A DNA stretch of 64,000 bases, taken from positions 1,302,001-1,366,000 of the forward strand of contig NZ_CP065972.1 of NCBI RefSeq assembly GCF_016127015.1, given 5' to 3'. Numbering within the stretch: position 1 is the first letter of the stretch; each line of letters opens with the position of its first letter. Origin of the DNA: Corynebacterium tuberculostearicum (GTDB lineage: Bacteria > Actinomycetota > Actinomycetes > Mycobacteriales > Mycobacteriaceae). The notes under the pieces were generated by a model, which saw only the letters and a list, made by a program, of their open reading frames with translations, did no database searches and was not told where the DNA came from. Below, piece by piece: positions 1-8,421 of the stretch. The position numbers and the translations under genes were made by a program.

Positions 1-132
1 CTCTGGGCGGGTAACGTCAGCTGAGGAAAGCGAACCACTCTCCACCAGCTTGTCCGTGGCGGTGGTAAAGATTTCCGCGACGCGCTCTGCTTGCGCGTTG
101 GGAACCAAAACATCAAATTGAATAACCGGCAT
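1..132 (-). CDS. tautomerase-like protein (N-terminal part, cut by window edge)
   Basis: Reading the minus strand from an ATG at 132 gives MPVIQFDVLVPNAQ..., which stays open to the window edge. The start Met-Pro followed by a short beta strand is typical of the 4-oxalocrotonate tautomerase and MIF superfamily, where the Pro becomes the N-terminal catalytic base. About 44 residues are visible. The gene diverges from the amidohydrolase gene, with 36 bp between the two starts, so the promoters must overlap. The family call rests only on the N-terminus. A small unrelated protein cannot be excluded. Confidence 0.5.
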   Translation of the reverse strand, partial: MPVIQFDVLVPNAQAERVAEIFTTATDKLVESGSLSSADVTRPE

Positions 133-168
133 AGCGCCAACCCTACCCAATCCCTAAGGTGTGAAACC

Positions 169-1374
169 ATGTCTGATTCTGCCCACATCGCCCAGCTTGT
201 CACTTCCCAAAAAGCCGATCTGGGGTGGCAGCAGGACTTTTACGAAGACCTGCACCGCCACCCCGAGCTTTCGCATGAAGAGGAGCGCACCGCCGCTCGC
301 ATCCGCGCCAAGCTCGCCGATTTTGAATGCGAAGTAGTAGAACACATCGGCGGCTTTGGTATGGTCGCTATCTTCCGCAACGGCCATGGGCCCACTGCTT
401 TGCTGCGCGCAGACTTCGATGGGTTGCCTGTCGAGGAAGCCACCGGCGTGTCCTATTCCGCCACTAATGGAAAGATGCACGCCTGCGGGCACGATATGCA
501 CACCACGGCGCTGCTGGGTGCCTGCGCGCTTCTCGACGCCTCTCGGGGCTCCTGGTCCGGCACCTTCCTCGCCCTTTTCCAACCAGCCGAAGAATCCTCC
601 GTGGGGGCTAAGGACATGTTGGCCGATAACCTCATCGAGCGTGTGCCTCGTCCCGATATTTGCCTAGGACAACACATCATGCCCGGCCGCGCCGGTACTG
701 TGCGCCACACCGCCGGCCCCATCATGGCCGGCTGCGATTCCCTGCGCATTCGCGTCTTTGGAAAATCGGCCCACGCCTCCATGCCCCATAACTCCATCGA
801 CCCCACCTATATCGCGGCCATGATCGTCACCCGCCTCCAAGCTATCGTGGGCCGCGAAGTTGCCCCACACGAGTTCTTTGTCATCTCTGTAGGAGAGCTA
901 CACTCCGGCGATAAAAACAACATCATTCCCGAATCCGCCGAGCTCGTACTCAATACGCGCTACTACGATCCCGCACTCGCGGAAAAGATTTATGCCTCCC
1001 TCGAGCGCATGGTCAAGGCCGAGTGTGTGGCGTCCGGAAGCGAGCAAGACCCGACCTTTGAGTACTACGCTCACGGCGAGGTCACCGATAACGACGCCAC
1101 GGCCCACGCACCAGTGGCCGAGGTTTTCGATGCCGCCTTCGGCTCCGATTCGGTCATCGCCTCCCCTTCTACCGCCTCTGAGGACTTTTGCTATCTACCA
1201 CAGGCATGGGGCGTACCTTATGTCTTTTGGCACATCGGCTGTACCCCGGAAAATGAGTTAGAGGATCCACCTGTCAACCACCAAGCGACCTTCCTTCCGG
1301 ACTATGCCCCGACCGTATATGCCTCCACCCGGGCAGCATATGGTGCGGCATTGACCTACTTGGCTAAGTCCTAG
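169..1374 (+). CDS. M20-family amidohydrolase (hippurate hydrolase/aminoacylase type)
   Basis: A 401-residue cytoplasmic metallopeptidase-like enzyme that hydrolyses N-acyl amino acids or similar amides. Metal-site motifs are visible: HACGHDMH at about residues 104-111, an EE pair in QPAEESSVG, and a His in the GQHIMPG segment. A dimerisation domain (GKSAHASMPH) follows, and a C-terminal segment SEDFCYLP completes the fold. The start at 169 is chosen because AAGG lies about 9 nt upstream and the protein then begins MSDSAHIAQ. The open frame extends 5' to 91, but that part overlaps the divergent tautomerase gene. The length is normal for the family. The exact substrate cannot be told from sequence. 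Confidence 0.88.
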   Translation: MSDSAHIAQLVTSQKADLGWQQDFYEDLHRHPELSHEEERTAARIRAKLADFECEVVEHIGGFGMVAIFRNGHGPTALLRADFDGLPVEEATGVSYSATNGKMHACGHDMHTTALLGACALLDASRGSWSGTFLALFQPAEESSVGAKDMLADNLIERVPRPDICLGQHIMPGRAGTVRHTAGPIMAGCDSLRIRVFGKSAHASMPHNSIDPTYIAAMIVTRLQAIVGREVAPHEFFVISVGELHSGDKNNIIPESAELVLNTRYYDPALAEKIYASLERMVKAECVASGSEQDPTFEYYAHGEVTDNDATAHAPVAEVFDAAFGSDSVIASPSTASEDFCYLPQAWGVPYVFWHIGCTPENELEDPPVNHQATFLPDYAPTVYASTRAAYGAALTYLAKS

Positions 1375-1472
1375 GTACCCGGCGCGCCTTTCCCTATTCC
1401 CCCCTGCGAGGCTGCGCCAATCCTATTAAGCTGGCAGACGTTTCGTGACTTCCCACTAACTTAAGGTTTCAC

Positions 1473-3863
1473 ATGAGCCAGCCACGGCACTCTGTTTTCG
1501 AATCCACCGTTCCCTCCCATGTTCGTGCGGCCTCCGGTGTGAGCCCGCACAGCGCTTCCTACCGCAAGTTCTGGTCGGGCCTATCCGGCGCCGTCATGGA
1601 GCAGATTGCCGATAATTGGGAGCGCACCCGTTCGGCTTATGCTGCCACCCGCCAGCAGCACTACTTCTCCGCGGAGTTCCTGCAGGGCCGCGCGCTGCTC
1701 AATAACCTCACCAACCTGGGCTTGGTCGACGATGCCAAGGCAGCGGCCACCGCTGCCGATCACGAGCTGAGCGATGTCCTCGACGCCGAGCACGATGCCG
1801 CTCTCGGCAACGGTGGCCTCGGCCGCCTTGCCGCCTGCTTCCTCGATTCCGCTGTCACCCAGGACTACCCCGTCACCGGTTATGGCCTGCTCTACCGTTA
1901 CGGCCTTTTCCGCCAGTCCTTTGAGAATGGCTTCCAGAAGGAACAGCCTGATGCATGGATGGAAAACGGCTATGACTTCATCATCCGCCGCGCCTCCGAG
2001 CAACGCCGCGTCCACTTCGATGACATGGATGTGCGCGCCATTCCCTATGACATGCCTATCACCGGCTATGGAACCGATAACGTAGGCACGCTACGCCTGT
2101 GGAAGTCCGAGCCCATCGATGAATTCGATTACGACGCATTCAACTCCCAGCGTTTTACGGAGGCCATTGTCGATCGCGAGCGCGTCATGGATATCTGCCG
2201 CGTGCTCTACCCCAACGACACCACCTACGAGGGCAAGGTACTGCGCGTTCGCCAACAGTACTTCTTTGTCTCCGCCTCCCTGCAAACCATGGTGGATAAC
2301 TACATTGCCCAGCACGGCGAGGACCTCACCGGTTTTGCGCAGTACAACTCCATCCAGCTCAATGACACTCACCCAGTGCTCGCCATCCCAGAGCTTCTGC
2401 GCATATTGCTCGATGACCATGGTCTGAGCTGGGATGCGGCGTGGAAGATCGTCACCGAGACCTTCGCCTACACCAACCACACCGTGCTCGCGGAGGCACT
2501 GGAGAGCTGGGAAGTGTCCATCTTCCAAAAGCTGTTCTGGCGCATCTGGCAGTTGGTGGAAGAAATCGATCGCCGCTTCCGCGAAGATATGGCCCGTCGC
2601 GGCCTGGATCAGGGTCGCATTGACTACATGGCGCCGGTGTCCAACGGACAGGTTCACATGGCTTGGATCGCCTGCTACGCCGCTTACTCCATTAACGGTG
2701 TCGCCGCCCTGCATACCGAAATTATCAAGGCCGATACGCTGTCCGAATGGCATGAGCTCTGGCCAGAAAAATTCAACAATAAGACCAATGGCGTCACCCC
2801 GCGCCGCTGGCTGAAGATGTGCAACCCCCGCTTGGCAGAACTGCTCACCCGGCAGGCTGGTTCCGATGCGTGGGTTACTGACCTCACCCAGCTGGCCAGA
2901 CTCGCCGATAAGGCCGACGATGCTGACCTACTACGAGAACTGATCGCCATCAAGCAGGCCAATAAGCGCGACTTTGCGCAGTGGGTAAACGACCACCAAG
3001 GCGCTGAAATCGACCCTGATTCCATCTTTGACGTGCAGATTAAGCGCCTGCACGAGTACAAGCGCCAGCTGATGAACGCCCTCTACGTCCTTGACCTCTA
3101 CTTCCGCATCAAGGACGAGGGCGAAACCGTGCCGAAGCGTACTTTCATCTTTGGTGCCAAGGCCGCACCGGGCTACGACCGCGCCAAGGCGATTATTAAG
3201 CTCATCAACACCATCGCAGACCTGGTCAATAACGACCCGGCCACCAAGGACATCATCCGCGTCGTCTTCGTAGAGAATTACAACGTCTCCCCCGCAGAGC
3301 ACATCATCCCAGCCGCTGATATCTCCGAGCAGATTTCTGTGGCTGGCAAGGAAGCCTCCGGCACGTCCAATATGAAGTTCATGATGAATGGTGCCCTGAC
3401 CTTGGGCACCATGGATGGAGCAAACGTAGAAATCGTCGAGGCGGTTGGCGAGGACAACGCTTATATCTTCGGCGCCCGCAATGAGGAGTTGCCGCAGCTA
3501 CGCGCAGAGTACAACCCGGGCGAGCTTTACCAGAGCGTGCCAGGCTTGGCCCGCGTACTGAATGCGCTTGTCGACGGCACCCTGGGCGCAGACAATGCCG
3601 GTATCTTCGGCGATCTGCGCGCCTCGCTTCTCGACGGCTTCGGGGAGCACGCCCAAGACCAGTACTACGTCCTAGGTGACTTCGCCGACTACCGCGAGAC
3701 CCGCGACCGCATGGCCGTGGAGTATAAAGAGGACGAGCTTGCGTGGGCAAAGAAGGCGTGGCTAAATATCTGTTATTCCGGTCGTTTCTCCTCGGACCGA
3801 ACCATCGCGGACTACGCGAACGAGGTGTGGAAGATCCAGCCGACCCCGATTTCTCAGTGCTAA
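1473..3863 (+). CDS. glgP: glycogen/maltodextrin phosphorylase
   Basis: A 796-residue alpha-glucan phosphorylase that releases glucose 1-phosphate from glycogen or maltodextrin using pyridoxal phosphate. The PLP region reads EASGTSNMKFMMNGAL at about residues 625-640 and includes the cofactor lysine. The N-terminal part has LGNGGLGRLAACFLDS, the usual glucose-binding loop. The length equals that of typical bacterial phosphorylases. It is monocistronic between its own promoter (TATTAA near 1424 is a possible -10; AAGG precedes the ATG) and a strong terminator. It belongs with glgX, further along, in glucan breakdown. Sequence alone does not decide between the GlgP and MalP roles. Confidence 0.93.
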   Translation: MSQPRHSVFESTVPSHVRAASGVSPHSASYRKFWSGLSGAVMEQIADNWERTRSAYAATRQQHYFSAEFLQGRALLNNLTNLGLVDDAKAAATAADHELSDVLDAEHDAALGNGGLGRLAACFLDSAVTQDYPVTGYGLLYRYGLFRQSFENGFQKEQPDAWMENGYDFIIRRASEQRRVHFDDMDVRAIPYDMPITGYGTDNVGTLRLWKSEPIDEFDYDAFNSQRFTEAIVDRERVMDICRVLYPNDTTYEGKVLRVRQQYFFVSASLQTMVDNYIAQHGEDLTGFAQYNSIQLNDTHPVLAIPELLRILLDDHGLSWDAAWKIVTETFAYTNHTVLAEALESWEVSIFQKLFWRIWQLVEEIDRRFREDMARRGLDQGRIDYMAPVSNGQVHMAWIACYAAYSINGVAALHTEIIKADTLSEWHELWPEKFNNKTNGVTPRRWLKMCNPRLAELLTRQAGSDAWVTDLTQLARLADKADDADLLRELIAIKQANKRDFAQWVNDHQGAEIDPDSIFDVQIKRLHEYKRQLMNALYVLDLYFRIKDEGETVPKRTFIFGAKAAPGYDRAKAIIKLINTIADLVNNDPATKDIIRVVFVENYNVSPAEHIIPAADISEQISVAGKEASGTSNMKFMMNGALTLGTMDGANVEIVEAVGEDNAYIFGARNEELPQLRAEYNPGELYQSVPGLARVLNALVDGTLGADNAGIFGDLRASLLDGFGEHAQDQYYVLGDFADYRETRDRMAVEYKEDELAWAKKAWLNICYSGRFSSDRTIADYANEVWKIQPTPISQC

Positions 3864-3865
3864 GA

Positions 3866-3908
3866 AAAGGTCCTACCCTTCGCTTCCACGGCGAAGGGCA
3901 GGACCTTT
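3866..3908. terminator. bidirectional terminator between phosphorylase and phosphatase genes
   Basis: An 18-bp stem with one mismatch (arms 3866-3883 and 3891-3908, AAAGGTCCT...AGGACCTTT) and a 7-nt loop. A at one foot and T at the other let it work in both directions. It directly follows the phosphorylase stop and precedes the end of the converging phosphatase gene. Confidence 0.85.
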
Positions 3909-3934
3909 AGGTAAGGCGGCGTGCCTGATGCTGT

Positions 3935-5040
3935 TTAGCGCAGGCCCACGCGCTTGAGCTGCTCATAAATGGGCTTCAAGTCAATGTTAAGCACGCCCAT
4001 CTGCGTAGCTAGGAAGCCGAGGCCGCCGACAACTGCGCCCAGAATTCCCAGACCCGTAGCTAGTCCAGCAGCAAAGCCCTTGCTGCTGCCTTCCTTGCCG
4101 GCGTCATCGGACGGGTTGGCAGCGTCTTCTGGCTGCTCTGGGTCGTCTGCTTGGCCGGTGCCATCGTTCCACCACTCATCAAAGGTCAAGTTGGCTACCA
4201 GGGTGTTATCGATGTAGTCACCGCGGACCGAATCGGTCCCAGAGGTACGGGCCATGATGTCCCCGGAGCCGGCGCCCTTAAAGAAGAACGGCACCAACTG
4301 GTTGGTGTGCTGACCGGAGTACCAACCGTGGCGAGCAACCGTGCCCTTCTCACCTTCCATAGCGTAGAAGCGGTTATCCGCCTCAGGGTTATCCTCAGTC
4401 GGAGCCTCGTTCGCACCGGAGAGATAGCCGGTTTCGTGGTCTGCGGTAACAACCAGCAGGGTCTCCTCCCACGAAGAGTTCTCCTCTACCCACTTGATGG
4501 CGGCGTCGACCGATTTGTTGAAGTCCTGGGTCTCTTCGATATCGCGCACCGGGTTATTGCCGTGTCCAGCCCAGTCGATGGCACCGCCCTCGATCATGAC
4601 GGAGAATCCATCCTCATCCTGCCCCAGTGCGTTGAGTGCGCCGGTGGTCATGGTGGGGAGATCCACGACGTCGTTAAGCGGGTCAGAGTACGGCTCCTTA
4701 GCCTCGCCAGAGCGGGAGTTCTGCAAGGTGGATCCTACCTGTGCGATACCCCAGTACTTCTGATCCGGCTTGACGTCGCCTTCCGCCATCTTCTTGAAGT
4801 CATCGTTGGACTCAAAGTAGTTCCAGTCGGTCTCGCCAGCGGAAAGCTTGGCGTAGTCCTCCTCGTACATGAAGCTGTAATCCGGAGTTTCGGCCTTTTG
4901 GTGGTCATTATCGTAGAACGGGTGGCCAGCGGCCATGACCAAGTCGAGGGCGCTGCCGAGCATCTCACGGCTAATGTCCTGCAGCTTATCGCGGTCCTTG
5001 TTGTGCGCGGCCCACGCCGCCGGAGTGGCTTCGGAATAGA
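3935..5040 (-). pseudogene. phoA: alkaline phosphatase, 5' part removed at an IS junction
   Basis: About 368 residues of an alkaline phosphatase remain. The frame is open up to the IS256-family element at 5041 and has no start of its own outside an internal Met at 4963. Visible family motifs are GHPFYDND, IDWAGHGNN and TADHETGY (metal-binding Asp/His). The N-terminal region with the nucleophilic serine is missing. The C-terminus carries a Gly/Ala-rich hydrophobic stretch (FAAGLATGLGILGAV...) followed by a short basic tail, suggesting that the intact protein was secreted and membrane-anchored. The lost 5' part is not present on the other side of the IS, so the insertion was accompanied by deletion or rearrangement. 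Confidence 0.85.
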
Positions 5041-6471
5041 GAGTGTCTGATGGTTTGTGTGTGGGTACCTAACCTGCATGAGGAGATGGACCAGAATGAC
5101 TACTGTGGCGAGACGAGATCCGGCTGATAAGGCCAAGATTGATGCGATTGAAAAGAAGCTGCTTGCTAACCCTGACATCGCGAAACTGATTGACGACCTA
5201 GGCACATCCACAACGGATGCCAATGACCTGGTTCGCGGCATGTTACAAGCCTCGATTACCAGAGGCCTCAACGCTGAAATGGATGCCCACCTGGGCTACG
5301 AGTCTGGCGACAGGAGCGGCAAAGCTGCTGCTGGGACAGACAATCACCGCAACGGGTCGTATCCAAAGACCGTGGATTCTAACTACGGGCCAGTCACCGT
5401 TGATGTGCCAAGAGATCGGGCTGGAACATTCTTTCCGACTATGGTCCCTAAAGGCTCGAGGAGATTGACCGACGTTGATGACATGATCGTCAGCTTGTAC
5501 GCCGGTGGGATGACAATTAGGGACATCCAGCACCATATGGCAACGGCGATGCGTGTCGATATTTCCCATGAGACGATTTCAGCGGTTACTGACGCCGTGC
5601 TCGATGAGGTCATGGTCTGGCAAAACCGCCAGTGAGATGAGTTCTACCCCGTGGTTTTCCTGGACGCGTTGCGCATTAAAGTCCGCGACGGCGGCCGAGT
5701 AGTCAACAAGAGTGCGTACATGGCAATCGGCGTGGACCTGGACGGTATCAAACACATTTTAGGATTGTGGATTGCCAAAGAAGAAGGCGCTTCATTTTGG
5801 GCGCAGGTATGCGCCAATCTTTCTAACCGTGGGGTCAAAGACGTCTTTATCGTCTGCTGTGACGGGCTGAAAGGCCTGCCAGAGGCAGTTGAGGCAACCT
5901 GGCCGAACTCTATGGTGCAAACCTGTATCGTGCACCTGATTCGTGCCGCTAACCGGTGGGTAGCCTACGGGGATCGCCGGGGCGTATCAGCCGCGTTGAA
6001 AAAGATTTACACCGCCACGGACGAGTCCACAGCTAAGGCTGCTTTAGACGAATTTGAAGCCTCTGAATTGGGAGAAAAATACCCCCGCTCAGTCAAGGTC
6101 TGGCGTGATGCGTGGGCGCGTTTCGTACCGTTTCTGCAGTTCCCACCAGCAGCCAGAAAGGTAATCTATACGACGAACTCCATTGAATCGTTTAACAATG
6201 AACTGCGCAAAGCTACCCGCAACAGGATGCAGTTCACCAACGATGAATCAGCGATAAAGACGCTGTGGTTGATGATCTGCAACATCGAAGACAAACGAGC
6301 CGCCAAGAGAGCAAAGCAAGGCAAACGAGTCTCAGCGACAGCCGGCAGACTCATGGAAGGAGCCCGAGTTTCCGGCTGGAAACAAGCCATCAACCAAATG
6401 GCCGTGGCCTTTCCCGACAGCTTCGACAAATACCTATAAACCCGGCCCCACACACAAACAACTTGACACCC
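5041..6471 (+). mobile_element. IS256-family insertion sequence
   Basis: An element of about 1.43 kb holding one transposase gene. The ends carry imperfect inverted repeats: the left end reads GAGTGTC with GTTTGTGTGTGGG following 5 nt later, and the right end, read inwards, reads GGGTGTC with the same GTTTGTGTGTGGG. The boundaries are set from these repeats and may be off by one or two bases. The flanks show no 8-9 bp target duplication (GGAATAGA on the left, TCCGAACA on the right). This fits a deletion or recombination after insertion. Confidence 0.85.
5096..6439 (+). pseudogene. IS256-family (Mutator-type) transposase with in-frame stop
   Basis: A DDE transposase of 447 codons, interrupted by a TGA at 5633-5635 (codon 180). 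Both halves are in the same frame: ...VWQNRQ, stop, DEFYPVVFLDALRIKVRDGG... The flanking residues match the usual family block around the first catalytic Asp (FLDAL). The second Asp lies in CCDGLKGLPEAV and the Glu in NSIESFNNELR. The start at 5096 has AGGAG about 10 nt upstream. No frameshift is seen, so a single base change (for example CGA to TGA) would explain the break. Unless the stop is read through, this copy cannot make an active enzyme. Confidence 0.85.
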
Positions 6472-7226
6472 TCCGAACAAGCAAGCATTGATAGATGCAG
6501 GTCTGCACTACATTTTGTCGGTGAAACCCCACCGTGCCTGAGGTGATTGAAACCTGGCGGCGGGAAATCCCTGGTGAAGCCTACGCCCACGGCCAGATCT
6601 GGACACAAGCCTCGGCAAGCGATGCGCGCAAACACACAACCCCGAATACGGTGACCCACTTCCAGTACTCCTATGATCGGGCCAGACGCGGCCTGCGCGG
6701 AATCAAAGAGCAAGTCGCAAAAGCCAAACGCGCTGTTGACGGAGAAATCGCCATTAAGCGCAACCGCTATTTCGATCTTTCCACCCCGAACAAGAAGGTC
6801 AACTACGCTCTTGCTGCCAAACACCGAGCCCTAGCCGGAATTAAAGGCTATGAAACCGACCTGACCGCTCTTCCCGCCCAGGAGGTTATCGGGCATTACC
6901 GCAGGCTATTCCACATTGAAAATGTCGTATCGGATGTCGAAATCAGACCTGAAAGCACGCCCAATCTATGCGAGGAAACAAAACTCGATCACAGCACATC
7001 TCAATATTGTGATGGCAGCACTAGCCGTGACCCACCTGATGGAGACCCGCAGTGGTCACTTCATCAAACGCCTCGTGAGAACACTCAAGAAATACCGCAG
7101 CTTTCAACTCGTCGTTGGCGGCGAAACCATTCACGCCACCGTACCATTCCCGCCCGACCTCACTGCCACCATCCAAGTAATCACCGGCCGCGAACTTCCG
7201 CACAAAATTGGCCTAAGTCAGGTTAG
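6472..7226 (+). pseudogene. IS1634-like transposase, 3' remnant with frameshift
   Basis: Only the C-terminal part of a DDE transposase remains. The first frame runs from about 6534 (VIETWRREIPGEAYAHGQ...) to HYRRLFHIE near 6920. The conserved continuation YRMSKSDLKARPIYARKQ and the hydrophobic block AHLNIVMAALAVTHL are in the next frame, so there is an indel near 6918. IS1634-type transposases are normally about 500 residues or more; here about 230 remain and no start is left. The 5' side abuts the IS256-family element and the 3' side ends 8 bp before the CDF gene stop. It marks this patch as an insertion hot spot. Confidence 0.75.
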
Positions 7227-7233
7227 AAGGGAA

Positions 7234-8124
7234 TCAGCACACCGTCTCGTGGGATTCGTGCTCTGGGTGCTCAATCTGGATGGTGGAGTGCTCGATACCG
7301 TGTTCGCGCAGGGCCTGCTGGGCGGCATCCAACAGCGGGCCGGTGCCGACGGTGCCGTCGCGCACGATATGCACGGTCGTGAGCACGTTCACGCCGTCCA
7401 GGCTCCACAGGTGCAGGTCGTGGATGTCAGCAACGCCCTCGACCTGCCGCAGCGCGGGCTCGATCGCACTGGCGTCGAAGTCCGCCGGGACTTGCTCGAG
7501 CAGCACGCTCGCCGAAAGCCGCATGAGCTGCCAGGCGCGCGGCAGCACCATCGCCGCGATCGCTAGGGAGGCGATCACGTCCGCCGCCACAAACCCCGTG
7601 GTCAGTACCACGATGCCGGCCACGATTACTGCGACCGAGCCGAGCATATCCACTAACACGTGCAAGAACGCGCCCTCCACGTTGATCGAGGATTTGCGGT
7701 GCCGGTGCAGAACCCACGCCGATAGCGCATTCGCCACCAGGCCGATCACCGCGATGATCAGCATCGTTTTTCCCTGCACTTCGGCCGGGCTCTGCAGGCG
7801 GCGCACCGCCTCGACGACAATCCACACCGAGATCGCCAGCACCATCACTGCGTTCGCCAGTGCAGCAAGCACCTCCACTCGTCGGTAGCCGTACGTGGCC
7901 TGAGCCGATGCTTGTCGGCGCCCAACCAACACCGCTAACACCGCGATGATCAACCCCGCAGCGTCGGAAAGCATGTGCATCGCATCCGCCATCAGCGCCA
8001 TCGAACCCGCCAACCAGCCGCCGATCAGCTCCGCGAAGAAGACGGTGCCGGTAATGCCTAGCGCAATCAAGAGTGCGCGCAGCGGCGTGCTGGAGTGATC
8101 GTGGTCGTGGTGCTCGTGTGCCAT
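7234..8124 (-). CDS. cation diffusion facilitator, Zn/Cd/Co exporter (CzcD/ZitB type)
   Basis: A 296-residue inner-membrane antiporter that exports divalent metal, most likely Zn(II). It starts MAHEHHDHDH (His-rich). Six hydrophobic segments follow, with the transport-site signatures DAMHMLSDAAG in TM2 and HVLVDMLGSV in TM5 (HxxxD twice). A cytoplasmic ferredoxin-like domain (DIHDLHLWSLDG) and a His-rich tail (HPEHESHE) end the protein. It stands alone between IS remnants and pyk, with a long AT-rich leader and no regulator gene beside it. TAGGCT ends 6 nt before the ATG, so a leaderless start is possible. Metal specificity is inferred from the family. Confidence 0.9.
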   Translation of the reverse strand: MAHEHHDHDHSSTPLRALLIALGITGTVFFAELIGGWLAGSMALMADAMHMLSDAAGLIIAVLAVLVGRRQASAQATYGYRRVEVLAALANAVMVLAISVWIVVEAVRRLQSPAEVQGKTMLIIAVIGLVANALSAWVLHRHRKSSINVEGAFLHVLVDMLGSVAVIVAGIVVLTTGFVAADVIASLAIAAMVLPRAWQLMRLSASVLLEQVPADFDASAIEPALRQVEGVADIHDLHLWSLDGVNVLTTVHIVRDGTVGTGPLLDAAQQALREHGIEHSTIQIEHPEHESHETVC

Positions 8125-8362
8125 GCACTCAGCCTACCCCCGTCGACGCTTATTGACAATTAAATGAAAATGGATGGCGGTAAGCGCAGCCACTGAGGCC
8201 AAGTCGGCCTGATTTAGGTCATTGTGCAGTTGTCCTTTGAATGTGTAGAGAAGCTGAAACATGAACAACCAAAAAGTACTGCAGCCGCATGTCAGGAAAG
8301 CAACCGCTGAGTGTACTCGAGGTATATAATATAAATCTACATTTGTATAAATGTATATAGAA
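8125..8362 (-). promoter_or_regulatory. AT-rich leader of the CDF gene with an 18-bp dyad
   Basis: About 240 bp without a credible gene. The part at 8320-8360 is very AT-rich compared with its surroundings and contains the dyad TACATTT-GTAT-AAATGTA (8338-8355) next to TATATTATAT on the minus strand, a good -10 candidate for transcription towards the metal exporter. The longest reading frame here (22 codons from 8267) has no support. The dyad resembles operators of small metal-sensing repressors in general form only. No regulator is encoded nearby. Confidence 0.4.
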
Positions 8363-8408
8363 AAGCGCCGCGACCCGTGGAACGTGTTAAAGGAGGGTCG
8401 CGGCGCTT
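8363..8408 (-). terminator. terminator of the pyk transcript
   Basis: A perfect 14-bp GC-rich stem (arms 8363-8376 AAGCGCCGCGACCC and 8395-8408) with an 18-nt loop, 13 bp downstream of the pyk stop. The minus-strand side continues TTCT and then AT-rich sequence, so the T tract is short. Position and strength still make it the likely end of the his-to-pyk or pyk transcript. Confidence 0.75.
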
Positions 8409-8421
8409 GTACCGAAAGAAA

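Noticed and set aside
5032..6480. Target-site duplication for the IS256-family element
   Set aside because: The 8-9 bp on each side differ (GGAATAGA and TCCGAACA); no duplication can be claimed.
6916..7566. 216-codon plus-strand frame joining the IS remnant to sequence opposite the CDF gene
   Set aside because: Only its first part (to about 7226) is transposase; the rest is antisense to the conserved CDF C-terminus.
8140..8180. Zur-like sequence (TGACAATTAAATGAAAAT) near the CDF start
   Set aside because: The two halves do not form a good inverted repeat, and Zur normally represses uptake, not export.
8263..8331. 22-codon reading frame (MNNQKVLQPHV...) before the pyk terminator
   Set aside because: Too short, no SD, no context; more likely chance in an AT-rich leader.
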